Origin: Synergistaceae bacterium | GTDB lineage: Bacteria; Synergistota; Synergistia; Synergistales; Aminobacteriaceae | DNA: 42,095 nucleotides | Direction: 5' to 3' | Assembly (NCBI GenBank): GCA_017446055.1 | Contig: JAFSRQ010000011.1 | Coordinates: forward strand, 1 to 42,095 | Shown here: positions 7,083 through 13,494 of the stretch, one piece after another | How the letters are laid out: each line of letters starts with the position of its first letter | Numbering within the stretch: position 1 is the stretch's first letter | Notes under the pieces: generated by a model | Seen by the model: the letters and a program-made list of their open reading frames with translations, nothing else | What the model was told of the DNA's origin: nothing | Databases searched by the model: none | Translations under genes and position numbers: made by a program

Positions 7083-7412
7083 ATGATGAACAGCACAATA
7101 AGCAAGAGTGAGGCGGAATTTGAGTCGTTCTTTATGGCTATAGGTATTGCTGTGCTTGGAGGGATAGCAAATTTTTTCAAGAACGGGGACAAACCTAACT
7201 GGCCGAAAATTTTTGCGGCAATTGTTACGTCAGCATTCAGCGGATTGTTGAGCTATGAGATTACGACAGCATTAGGTTTCGACATTCACACACAGTGCGT
7301 TATAGCGGGGATTGCCGGGTATGGCGGAGGGACATTGCTTGATGAGACCTACCATAAGATTCACGAGCTCATCATGAAGCATGCGGATAACAAGTTCGGC
7401 AGGAAGGATTAA
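7083..7412 (+). CDS. Holin, LydA/superfamily III-like
   Basis: The 109-residue protein has a charged N-terminus (SKSEAEFESF), a first hydrophobic helix (FMAIGIAVLGGIANFF), a second (IFAAIVTSAFSGLLSYEITT) and a third glycine-rich one (CVIAGIAGYGGGTLLDE), then a polar C-terminus. The GLLSYEI and AGIAGYGGGTLLDE pattern is like the LydA-type holins of superfamily III. It would permeabilise the inner membrane at lysis; no endolysin is encoded nearby. GAGGAGGTGA at 7071-7080 supports a start at 7083 or 7086 rather than the in-frame start at 7068. Its stop overlaps the convergent antisense gene. Confidence 0.7.
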   Translation: MMNSTISKSEAEFESFFMAIGIAVLGGIANFFKNGDKPNWPKIFAAIVTSAFSGLLSYEITTALGFDIHTQCVIAGIAGYGGGTLLDETYHKIHELIMKHADNKFGRKD

Positions 7413-7798
7413 TGCCCTCCCCTGACAGTGAGATATATGCTTGTGGCTGTTACGGCTATGGCACAGAAGCCCATCACCCAGGCCATGATGTTATACCGCC
7501 ACGATTTGAGGTCGTTCACACTGTCTTTGATGTCGCGAATTGCTACGGTCAATGTGTCTACTGCCCCTTCGAGCTTGGCGTTCATTGTTTCAAGCCTGCT
7601 GTCCAGCTTTGCATCAAGTGCTTTGACTTCCCCGCGTATTTCATTGACTTCCCCGCGTATCTCTGCGATTTGAGCCTGGCACCGGGCTTCACTGGCTTCT
7701 TCGCGGAGTCTCATGCGTTCCTCATTGTCCCGGATTATCTGCTCCGTGCGCCTCATGAAATCACTGAACTCATATCTGGTAACATATTCTTCACTCAT
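7409..7798 (-). CDS. Antisense coiled-coil membrane protein (XhlA-like)
   Basis: The 129-residue protein runs leftward between the holin and gene D. Residues 1-100 are a long charged coiled coil with an internal repeat (EIRGEVNEIRGEVKALD) and heptads around LDSRLETMNAKLEGAVDTL. A single transmembrane helix near the C-terminus (IMAWVMGFCAIAVTATSIYL) leads to a short tail (TVRGGH). This layout matches the XhlA type of phage membrane protein. The gene has its own reverse extended -10 (TGCTATACT), 36 nt upstream of the ATG, and overlaps the 3' end of the holin gene by 4 nt. The rightward frame covering the same DNA lacks family features and is treated as a shadow. Confidence 0.65.
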   Translation of the reverse strand: MSEEYVTRYEFSDFMRRTEQIIRDNEERMRLREEASEARCQAQIAEIRGEVNEIRGEVKALDAKLDSRLETMNAKLEGAVDTLTVAIRDIKDSVNDLKSWRYNIMAWVMGFCAIAVTATSIYLTVRGGH

Positions 7799-7820
7799 GG
7801 TTATTCACTCTTTTCTTCAA

Positions 7821-7842
7821 TGGGGATGTGGTTAGTATAGCA
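7821..7842 (-). promoter_or_regulatory. Reverse promoter of island C with conserved start element
   Basis: The minus strand reads TGCTATACT (7842-7834), five bases, then CATCCCCA (7828-7821). Spacing and sequence are shared with islands B, D and E. It overlaps the first codons of the rightward gene D, so polymerases initiating here collide with or block that gene's start region. Confidence 0.65.
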
Positions 7843-8901
7843 TACATAGAAATCACCTACGAAGGGAAAAATATCACTCAGGAAATCGCACCCTTCATCA
7901 CCGCCTTCACCTACACCGACAACGCAAGCGGCAAGGCTGACGACATAGCCCTAACGCTTGAAGACCGGGACTCACTGTGGCTCAATGACTGGATGCCGTC
8001 AAAGGGTGATGTGATACGCCCGGCCATAATCGCACAAGGTTACCGCTACAACCTCGGCACGTTTCAGGCAGACGAAATATCGTACTCATATCCTCCCCGG
8101 ACTCTGTCCATCAAGGCCGTATCATGCGCAGTAACAGGCAGGGCACGCTTCGAGAATCACAATCAGGCATGGGAGTCTGTTACCGTCAAAGACATAGCCG
8201 GGTCAATCGCTGAGGCTTCCGGGTTGAGCCTGTACTATGACGCTGAGGATTTCCCGGTCGACAGGAAAGAACAGATACACCAGGCTGACCTTCCGTTTCT
8301 GGAAGAACTGTGCGGCTCATTCGGCCTCAACGTGAAGATACATGATGATACCCTTGTGGTGTACTCGGAGCGGGAATATTCCGGCCATGATTCAGCGGTC
8401 GAAATATCGTCAGAGGATAGCAGGCTTCTCACGGTGAAGTTCACGAGCAAGTCAGCAAAAATCTACAGGAAGGCTCGCGTCAAGTATCATCACCCGGTCA
8501 AGAATGAAGTCTATGAAGCAGAGTATGAAGATGAAGACGCTGAAGGCACAGAGCAGGAGCTTGAACTCTATGAGGCGGTTGACAGTCAGCAGCAGGCAGA
8601 AGAAATCGCAAAGGAGTCTCTCACGTCAGCAAACAGCAAAGAAGTTACGGCAGAGTTGACTTTGACGGGGGACATATTCGCGGCGGGGAACAATATCACC
8701 CTGTCAGGCTTCGGAATGTTCAGCGGGAAATATTTTGCCGACAAGGTTACGCACACTATCACAAACGGCTGGACGACTCAGTTGTCGCTGAAAATGGGAG
8801 GCGGCGCGAAGAAAGCTGTCCAGTCAGCAAAAGCAAAAGTGAAGGCCAAAGCCAAATCAGGAGGAGGAATATTGCTTGCGGACGACTCAGAAGGATATTA
8901 G
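7828..8901 (+). CDS. Baseplate hub/late control protein D
   Basis: The 357-residue protein matches the P2 gpD/Mu gp44/VgrG-like hub family. It begins AYIEITYEGKNITQEI, has the conserved DDIALTLEDRDSLW motif near residues 40-52, GYRYNLGTFQADEISY near 73-88, and an ADLPFLEELCGSFGL segment near 150. The end is alanine/lysine-rich (SAKAKVKAKAKSGGG). It forms the hub at the base of the tail tube. GTG at 7828 is the best available start, but the ribosome binding site (GGGGA) is close to it and the region is also the reverse promoter of island C. The 3' end overlaps gene V by 26 nt. Confidence 0.88.
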   Translation: MVSIAYIEITYEGKNITQEIAPFITAFTYTDNASGKADDIALTLEDRDSLWLNDWMPSKGDVIRPAIIAQGYRYNLGTFQADEISYSYPPRTLSIKAVSCAVTGRARFENHNQAWESVTVKDIAGSIAEASGLSLYYDAEDFPVDRKEQIHQADLPFLEELCGSFGLNVKIHDDTLVVYSEREYSGHDSAVEISSEDSRLLTVKFTSKSAKIYRKARVKYHHPVKNEVYEAEYEDEDAEGTEQELELYEAVDSQQQAEEIAKESLTSANSKEVTAELTLTGDIFAAGNNITLSGFGMFSGKYFADKVTHTITNGWTTQLSLKMGGGAKKAVQSAKAKVKAKAKSGGGILLADDSEGY

Positions 8902-9301
8902 CGGGCTGTTACGTTTCGGCCATGTGAAAGAATATGACGCTGCCCGGCATATGGCGCGTGTGAACTTTCCCGGCCAGAATGTGGTATCGGGATGGCTTCC
9001 TGTTCTGGTGAGCTTTGCGGGCGGGAATTTCACGGAGGCTCATGTTGACGCCGGGACTCATGTGGCCTGCCTCATGGCCGGAGAAGGCTGCGAGCAGGGC
9101 GTGATACTGGGAGCGTTCTACGATGACACCAACAAGCCGGGTACGGGTGATGAAGATGTTGCGCTGATGGTTTTTGCTGACGGGGGGTATGTGCGATATG
9201 ACAGGAAGAAGCACGTTATGACTCTGAACAGCGCGGGGGATATTGTGATTATGGCGGCGGGGAATGTGATAGTTGAGGGTAGCCGCATTGACCTGAATTA
9301 G
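8876..9301 (+). CDS. Baseplate spike protein V
   Basis: The 141-residue protein follows gene D and matches the gpV/gp45 spike family. It has an OB-like N-terminal domain (SGLLRFGHVKEYDAARHMAR, WLPVLVSF) and a conserved EGCEQGVILGAFYDD motif at about 81-95. It ends in a short beta-helical part (GDIVIMAAGNVIVEGSRIDL). It trimerises as the cell-puncturing device under the tail tube. The start is TTG at 8876, supported by GGAGGAGGAA 7-16 nt upstream; no ATG is suitably placed. It overlaps gene D by 26 nt. Confidence 0.88.
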   Translation: MRTTQKDISGLLRFGHVKEYDAARHMARVNFPGQNVVSGWLPVLVSFAGGNFTEAHVDAGTHVACLMAGEGCEQGVILGAFYDDTNKPGTGDEDVALMVFADGGYVRYDRKKHVMTLNSAGDIVIMAAGNVIVEGSRIDLN

Positions 9302-9305
9302 GGCA

Positions 9306-9518
9306 TCACTTGATGACTGCGAATATAGCCACCACAATTTGAACGAGGCCGATTATTGTCGCTGTTATTACTCCTGCTTTTGTCCAGTTTATAGGCTTAA
9401 CGCGGCGGGATTTTATGCTCTTTAGCCTTTTGTCCAGATTGTCATAGACAAGGAGCAGATTTTCCTCAAGGGCTGACACTCTTTCTTCAAGTTCTGCGAT
9501 TCTTTCTTCCTGTGTCAT
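9306..9518 (-). CDS. Antisense 70-residue coiled-coil membrane protein (XhlA-like)
   Basis: The protein starts MTQEERIAELEERVSALEEN, a textbook coiled coil of about 35 residues. A basic linker (RLKSIKSRRVKPINWTK) and one C-terminal transmembrane helix (AGVITATIIGLVQIVVAIFA) follow. Size and layout match the haemolysin XhlA family, whose PBSX member contributes to lysis together with a holin. The ATG at 9518 shares its A with the TAA of the preceding 50-codon gene (TAATG), so translation is coupled. It lies between V and PAAR, leftward, against the tail operon. Its function here is not proven. Confidence 0.7.
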   Translation of the reverse strand: MTQEERIAELEERVSALEENLLLVYDNLDKRLKSIKSRRVKPINWTKAGVITATIIGLVQIVVAIFAVIK

Positions 9519-9670
9519 TATCCCCATATCCTTATTATCATGAAAGCTATAACTGTGCTTACAGCATACACGGTCAGCATTACCTTGAACGCCCATACCG
9601 GCCCCTTATCCTGCACGCTGTAATTCTCATCCTCGCGGTTATTAGCTTCTATCTTTTCCCGAAGTGTCAT
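9518..9670 (-). CDS. Antisense 50-residue single-pass membrane protein
   Basis: This 50-codon frame encodes a polar N-terminal half (MTLREKIEANNREDENYSVQ) and one transmembrane helix (VMLTVYAVSTVIAFMIIRIW). AAGAAAGGAA lies 8-17 nt upstream of the ATG, and a reverse -10 (TGATATAAT) lies 35 nt upstream. It is the first gene of a two-gene leftward unit with the XhlA-like gene, overlapping it by one base. Island B has the same two-gene arrangement. No family is recognised. Confidence 0.6.
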   Translation of the reverse strand: MTLREKIEANNREDENYSVQDKGPVWAFKVMLTVYAVSTVIAFMIIRIWG

Positions 9671-9691
9671 AGTTTACCGTTCCTTTCTTTG

Positions 9692-9714
9692 TTGGGGATG
9701 GGCATATTATATCA
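9692..9714 (-). promoter_or_regulatory. Reverse promoter of island D with conserved start element
   Basis: The minus strand reads TGATATAAT (9714-9706), a perfect extended -10, five bases, then CATCCCCAA (9700-9692), then AAGAAAGG as the ribosome binding site. It is the best example of the set. The rightward PAAR gene's AAGGAGG begins five bases beyond it. Confidence 0.7.
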
Positions 9715-9732
9715 TCACAAGGAGGTCCACAC

Positions 9733-10035
9733 ATGCCGCCAGTAACACGAAGAGGAGACTCCTGCACCGGCCATGACTGCTGGCCATCTCGCGAGTCAAC
9801 AACTGGAAGCTACTCTGTCTACGTCAACGGAATCCCTGTCCACCGTGAAGGCGACTCATGGGAAGTACACTGCTGCACTCACCCGGACTGCCCGCACGGC
9901 TGCCACGGCGGAGTCTTAGCGTCTGGAAGCTCTACGGTCTATGCTGACGGACACCAGATAGGCAGGATTGGCGACCCGGTTTCTTGCGGCTCATCTGTGG
10001 CTGAAGGAAGCGCGAATGTCTATGCAGGAGGCTAA
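9733..10035 (+). CDS. PAAR-domain spike tip protein
   Basis: The 100-residue protein has the three PAAR-type repeats: an N-terminal RRGDSCTGHDCWPSRE, a central VNGIPVHREGDSWEVHCC, and a C-terminal YADGHQIGRIGDPVSCGS. Cysteine and histidine residues (CCTHPDCPHGC) probably bind metal. PAAR proteins cap the gpV/VgrG spike with a sharp metal-bound cone. AAGGAGG at 9719-9725 supports the ATG at 9733. Its position straight after the spike gene, interrupted only by antisense island D, is as expected. Confidence 0.9.
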   Translation: MPPVTRRGDSCTGHDCWPSRESTTGSYSVYVNGIPVHREGDSWEVHCCTHPDCPHGCHGGVLASGSSTVYADGHQIGRIGDPVSCGSSVAEGSANVYAGG

Positions 10036-10038
10036 TAT

Positions 10039-10443
10039 ATGATAGGCTCAATTGGGACTGTTACGTTTGTTGCGTCTGAGGATTATTTGCGAACTTTCCG
10101 GGATTTGTCGGTCTCACGAAAAGCCTCATACGCCGAGCACAAGATTATTGGCCGTCATTCACTCTTAGAGTTCACCGGGCTTGACGCTGCTACATGCTCG
10201 CTTAAGGTTACGTTTGACGCTCAATTCGGACTCAATCCCTACGAGGAGATGACACAGTTACGCGACCTAATGACCAATCACGAGCCTGTACCCTTTGTGC
10301 TTGCAGGTGAGGTTATCGGCCTGGGACTGTGGGTAGTCGAAAGCATTAACGCTAACATTGAGATTGTCGACAATGACGGCTTCATCTTCCGGGCAAGCGC
10401 GGACATATCGCTTAAGGAGTGGGTAGACGATGATACAGTATGA
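10039..10443 (+). CDS. Tail protein U-like (P2 gpU family)
   Basis: The 134-residue protein contains the gpU pattern: an N-terminal MIGSIGTVTFVASEDYLRTF, an RHSLLEFTGLDAATCSLKVT centre, and a GLGLWVVESINANIEIVDND to ADISLKEW C-terminus. P2 gpU acts in tail completion. The gene lies between PAAR and the gp25-type wedge gene. CAGGAGGCTAAT precedes its ATG, and it overlaps the next gene by 14 nt. Confidence 0.82.
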   Translation: MIGSIGTVTFVASEDYLRTFRDLSVSRKASYAEHKIIGRHSLLEFTGLDAATCSLKVTFDAQFGLNPYEEMTQLRDLMTNHEPVPFVLAGEVIGLGLWVVESINANIEIVDNDGFIFRASADISLKEWVDDDTV

Positions 10444-10750
10444 CGTTGTAATCACTAAGGATAAAGCTGTTGACTTTGCCCCGGCTAATGTCTGGGAGGA
10501 AGTTGTGCAGAACATCAGGACTATCATCACGACCGCGAAATATTCTGTGCCATTGTTCCGGGAGTTTGGGGTTGACGGTGAGCTTGTCGACATTCCGAGC
10601 CTCGAAGCGTCAGCAAAACTCAAAGCTGATATCATCATGGCCGTGCGGAAATATGAGCCTAGGGCAAAAATCACACGCATAAACTTTGAGCCGGATAATG
10701 ACGGCAAGCTGTCTCTCAGAATCAGTATCACACTTAAGGAGGAGTCATGA
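10430..10750 (+). CDS. Baseplate wedge protein, gp25/gpW-like
   Basis: This 106-residue protein has the gp25 fold signature: a WEEVVQNIRTIITTAKYSVP helix and turn, LFREFGVD, then IIMAVRKYEPRAKITRIN and a C-terminal strand (GKLSLRISITLKE). It resembles T4 gp25/P2 gpW, the inner baseplate wedge that triggers sheath contraction. The ATG at 10430 lies in the end of the U-like gene and its TGA overlaps the J start as ATGA, so three baseplate genes are translationally coupled. Confidence 0.87.
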   Translation: MIQYDVVITKDKAVDFAPANVWEEVVQNIRTIITTAKYSVPLFREFGVDGELVDIPSLEASAKLKADIIMAVRKYEPRAKITRINFEPDNDGKLSLRISITLKEES

Positions 10751-11598
10751 AAAAGTCTGACCTGTTCCCTAACCTTGACGACGTTTCTTTTGCTGACACT
10801 GACACCGCTTCAGTCTTGCGCCAAATCGTTGCGGCCTATGAGTCGGTCAGCAACAGAACTCTCTCACAGTCTGACCCGGTATATCTGTTTCTCCACTCGA
10901 TAGCACTCATCATCGCCCATCAGCGCACACTCATAGACATTGCCGCAAAGAACAACCTGCTGGCTTATGCTGAAGGCTCATACCTTGACCACATAGGGGC
11001 ATTGCTGGGTGTCTCACGACTTGACGGTGAGGATGACGAGTCTTTACGAGAACGTATCAGAATTGCACCCGAAAGTTTCTCCGTTGCAGGCCCGGCTAAA
11101 GCGTATGAGTTCCACGCACGGAAGGCTCACCCGGATATTGCTGACGTGAAGATACTCACTCCACCTGACACTGAACCGGGGCATGTCGAAATTTACCCAC
11201 TCATGAAGGGCGGTGCTATGCCCGATGACTCAGTCCTTGAAGCCGTCAGAAACATATGCGCGGCGGACACCGTAAGGCCGGACACTGATTATGTCACGGT
11301 GAAGAAACCTTCTGCTGTTACGTTCACACTCAACATAGACTACTGGATTGACGCGGGGAATTCGGCGGTCGCTGTCAGCCTTAAGCAGAACATAGAGCAG
11401 GCAATTGAGACTTGGCTTGTGTGGCAGAAATCTTCACTGGGTAGGGACATTAACCCGTCGGAACTCACTCACAGAGTCATTCAGGCGGGGGCTAAGAGGT
11501 GCGTGATACATTCGCCAGTCTTCACCGTGCTCAAGAACTCGCAGACCGCTTCATGCTCTCAGAAGCTCATAAACTACATGGGCTTGGAGGAGTCATAG
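10747..11598 (+). CDS. Baseplate protein J
   Basis: The 283-residue protein matches P2 gpJ/Mu gp47. The N-terminal helical part has LRQIVAAYESVSNRTL, then YLDHIGALLGVSRLDGEDDE near residues 79-98 (the family's conserved LDxxGxxxGxxR motif). The centre has AGPAKAYEFHARKAHPDIAD and VEIYPL. It builds the periphery of the wedge. Its ATG overlaps the gp25 stop (ATGA). Its last 25 nt overlap the convergent antisense gene of island E. Confidence 0.92.
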   Translation: MKKSDLFPNLDDVSFADTDTASVLRQIVAAYESVSNRTLSQSDPVYLFLHSIALIIAHQRTLIDIAAKNNLLAYAEGSYLDHIGALLGVSRLDGEDDESLRERIRIAPESFSVAGPAKAYEFHARKAHPDIADVKILTPPDTEPGHVEIYPLMKGGAMPDDSVLEAVRNICAADTVRPDTDYVTVKKPSAVTFTLNIDYWIDAGNSAVAVSLKQNIEQAIETWLVWQKSSLGRDINPSELTHRVIQAGAKRCVIHSPVFTVLKNSQTASCSQKLINYMGLEES

Positions 11599-11912
11599 CC
11601 CCGCAGAAAATTCATCAGGTCTTTCATGCCGCCTAACGATATTCGGTCTCCTTCCGGCTGAGGCTGGCTTTCACTTTTCGGCTGGCGAAGTCCCATGTAC
11701 GTCACTAGAACCGCTAGAAGTCCCATCCCCAGCGTAACAGCCCATAGCAGCATGTCAAAGCGTGCCTCTATCACATCAAGCCTATGCGACAACTCAACCT
11801 GATTCGCCTGCAATACTCCCTGCCCTGTTTCTACCCGGTCAAGCCTCTGCTCTATCCTCACTAGCCGCCCGCTAATCTCAATCAGTATTTCACGGTCTGT
11901 ACTCGTCATCAT
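11574..11912 (-). CDS. Antisense 112-residue coiled-coil membrane protein (XhlA-like)
   Basis: The protein starts MMTSTDREILIEISGRLVRI and continues as a coiled coil (EQRLDRVETGQGVLQANQVE) to about residue 52. One transmembrane helix follows (MLLWAVTLGMGLLAVLVTYM), then a roughly 40-residue polar tail rich in Q, P and S, longer than in the other antisense proteins. AGAAGGA is 5-8 nt upstream of the two tandem ATGs (11912 and 11909). A reverse TATAAT lies 31 nt upstream. It separates genes J and I, which are adjacent in most P2-like phages, so it looks like an insertion into a conserved gene pair. Confidence 0.68.
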   Translation of the reverse strand: MMTSTDREILIEISGRLVRIEQRLDRVETGQGVLQANQVELSHRLDVIEARFDMLLWAVTLGMGLLAVLVTYMGLRQPKSESQPQPEGDRISLGGMKDLMNFLRGYDSSKPM

Positions 11913-11928
11913 GCAATCCTTCTTTCTT

Positions 11929-11951
11929 GGGGGGATAATCTCATTATACAG
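11929..11951 (-). promoter_or_regulatory. Reverse promoter of island E with conserved start element
   Basis: The minus strand reads CTGTATAAT (11951-11943), five bases, then TATCCCCCC (11937-11929) and AAGAAAGAAGGA as the ribosome binding site. It is the same layout as islands B to D, although TG is one base nearer the hexamer than in a standard extended -10. GGAAGTGA, the probable ribosome binding site of rightward gene I, overlaps the element's upstream end. Confidence 0.6.
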
Positions 11952-11961
11952 GAAGTGATTC

Positions 11962-12882
11962 TTGTTGACCGATATATATTCTCCGGCACTGAGGCTCATT
12001 ACCCCGCCGAATCTCGCTGATGACCCGTCCGTCTCTCCCGTCATCACTGCTCTTAATCCCGTCCTTGCTGATGTCTCACAGGAAACTCATACTTCCTCTC
12101 TCATCGCTCATCTCGACTCTTTACCCGTCAGCATTCTTGACTGGCTCGCGTGGCAATGGCATTCAGACTTCTACGACCTGGCCGGAACTGACACCATGAA
12201 GCGTGAGACTGTGCGCGACTCTCTCACTTGGCACATGAGGAAAGGCACTCCGTCAGCAATTATCTCCGCGTTAAAGTCCCTTGGCGTTGACGCTGAATTT
12301 GTCCCGTGGTGGACTTTCGGAGGTCAGCCCTACACTTTCAGGATTAAGGCCAATATCACAGGAGACTTCTACAGGGGGGCAGGAAAAGACAGAATAACAC
12401 GCCTCATAACACGCGCCGTTAATGAAGCTAAGTCTGCAAGGTCTCTTCTGGTTGACTTGGACACCAGGCTATCATTCTCCGAACGCATATCACATTACGC
12501 CGGACTCATTCGCGCACTCTCCGGCCATGCCGCTATCACTCACTCACGACCTGAAGCACCCGGTCATCAAAAGATATACTCAGCAGTCTTCACGGGACTC
12601 TCGGGTCAGCACATCATTCCGTTACACCATGAACGCGAAGCTAGCGCAAAAGTTTACGCGGGCATCATCACTCACAGAGCTTACAGTCAGAATATAGGAG
12701 TTGACTTAGACACTATGCAGGAATTGCTGCTGCAGTTCGAGAAACGTATCTTCAACAGAATTGATAACTGGGAAGCTGTCCTCAATGCTAAAATTGATAC
12801 TCAGTACAAAGCTCTTGATGACAAAATTAACACAGTCATTGAGCTTTTACGCTGGAAAGGTGATGATGAACCATTAGCATAG
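11962..12882 (+). CDS. Tail protein I (baseplate), extended
   Basis: The N-terminal ~170 residues match P2 gpI: LADDPSVSPVITALNP, LDSLPVSILDWLAWQWHSDF, and HMRKGTPSAIISALKSLGVD, with WWTFGGQPYTFRI near residue 120. The family is usually about 180-210 residues, whereas this one has 306. The extra C-terminal part contains a helical segment (TMQELLLQFEKRIFNRIDNW) and may connect to fibres. The start is TTG at 11962 or 11965 with GGAAGTGA upstream; there is no suitable ATG. Island E sits directly upstream. The end overlaps the next gene's proposed start by 10 nt. Confidence 0.82.
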   Translation: MLTDIYSPALRLITPPNLADDPSVSPVITALNPVLADVSQETHTSSLIAHLDSLPVSILDWLAWQWHSDFYDLAGTDTMKRETVRDSLTWHMRKGTPSAIISALKSLGVDAEFVPWWTFGGQPYTFRIKANITGDFYRGAGKDRITRLITRAVNEAKSARSLLVDLDTRLSFSERISHYAGLIRALSGHAAITHSRPEAPGHQKIYSAVFTGLSGQHIIPLHHEREASAKVYAGIITHRAYSQNIGVDLDTMQELLLQFEKRIFNRIDNWEAVLNAKIDTQYKALDDKINTVIELLRWKGDDEPLA

Positions 12883-13184
12883 CTTTCACACCAGGCGAAT
12901 GGGTCGCTCGCACATTTGACGATGACGGCACTTATATTCCCATGATTGCAGCCGTCAATGTCAATTACGCATACAATTCCGCTCTGCCTACTGTCCATAT
13001 CGTAGCAGTTTTTAATGACCCTGACGATGCACTGTTCTGCTCCCACGCTCCGGGCATGTTCAGACTCCTTAATGAGATTCATTCAAAGCTCGCTGAAGAT
13101 GACCCGGTAAAATGGGAAGGATTGTGCCTGAAAATTGATTCCGCCCTGAATTTTTGCAGAAAGGATACAAAGCACCATGACTGA
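12873..13184 (+). CDS. Small phage protein, tandem paralogue 1, possible AUU start
   Basis: The open frame runs from just after a TGA at 12867-12869. It aligns with the next gene: SIAFTPGEWVA here against MTDFTQGYWQA there, and HAPGMFRLLNEIHSKL against KAPAMFRLLNDIRESL. The homology begins upstream of the first ATG (12942), so the true start is probably ATT at 12873, nine bases after AAAGGTGAT, or ATA at 12879. That gives about 103 residues. The AP(G/A)MFRLL segment is a pattern seen in many small phage proteins of unknown function. The stop overlaps the paralogue's ATG by 8 nt. Confidence 0.6.
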   Translation: MSIAFTPGEWVARTFDDDGTYIPMIAAVNVNYAYNSALPTVHIVAVFNDPDDALFCSHAPGMFRLLNEIHSKLAEDDPVKWEGLCLKIDSALNFCRKDTKHHD

Positions 13185-13476
13185 TTTCACTCAAGGCTAC
13201 TGGCAGGCCGTCATCAATCACAACGGCGAACCGGTATTGCGCTCTGTCGTATGCATACCTGACTCTCCACTCATGCAGGAACTTGACATCGCCACCTTCG
13301 AGCATGACCCGGACGCTGTTCTGTGCGCTAAAGCCCCGGCCATGTTCAGACTCCTCAATGACATACGAGAGTCCCTGTCAGCAAAAGGCAACGATGACCC
13401 CGTCCTTGTCGCTATAGTCTCACGGATAAATGACATCATCGGCAAAGATAAAACTCACGATAACATTCCATTCTGA
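13177..13476 (+). CDS. Small phage protein, tandem paralogue 2
   Basis: This is a 99-residue protein homologous to the gene before it along its whole length (FTQGYWQAVINHNGEPVLRS, then DPDAVLCAKAPAMFRLLNDI). ATG 13177 lies within the last codons of paralogue 1. The pair probably arose by tandem duplication. It sits between tail protein I and the tail fibre, where P2-like phages place fibre and fibre-assembly genes, so a chaperone or accessory fibre role is possible but unsupported by a known domain. Confidence 0.65.
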   Translation: MTDFTQGYWQAVINHNGEPVLRSVVCIPDSPLMQELDIATFEHDPDAVLCAKAPAMFRLLNDIRESLSAKGNDDPVLVAIVSRINDIIGKDKTHDNIPF

Positions 13477-13494
13477 CACGAAAAGGGTATAATT

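Noticed and set aside
7412..7840. Rightward 142-codon frame between holin and gene D
   Set aside because: It is the complement of the antisense coiled-coil gene, has no ribosome binding site or family motif, and is rich in cysteine and histidine as expected of a shadow frame.
10267..10731. Leftward 154-codon frame across the U-like and gp25 genes
   Set aside because: It lies opposite two recognised baseplate genes, lacks the reverse promoter element seen at the true antisense islands, and encodes no membrane or coiled-coil pattern.
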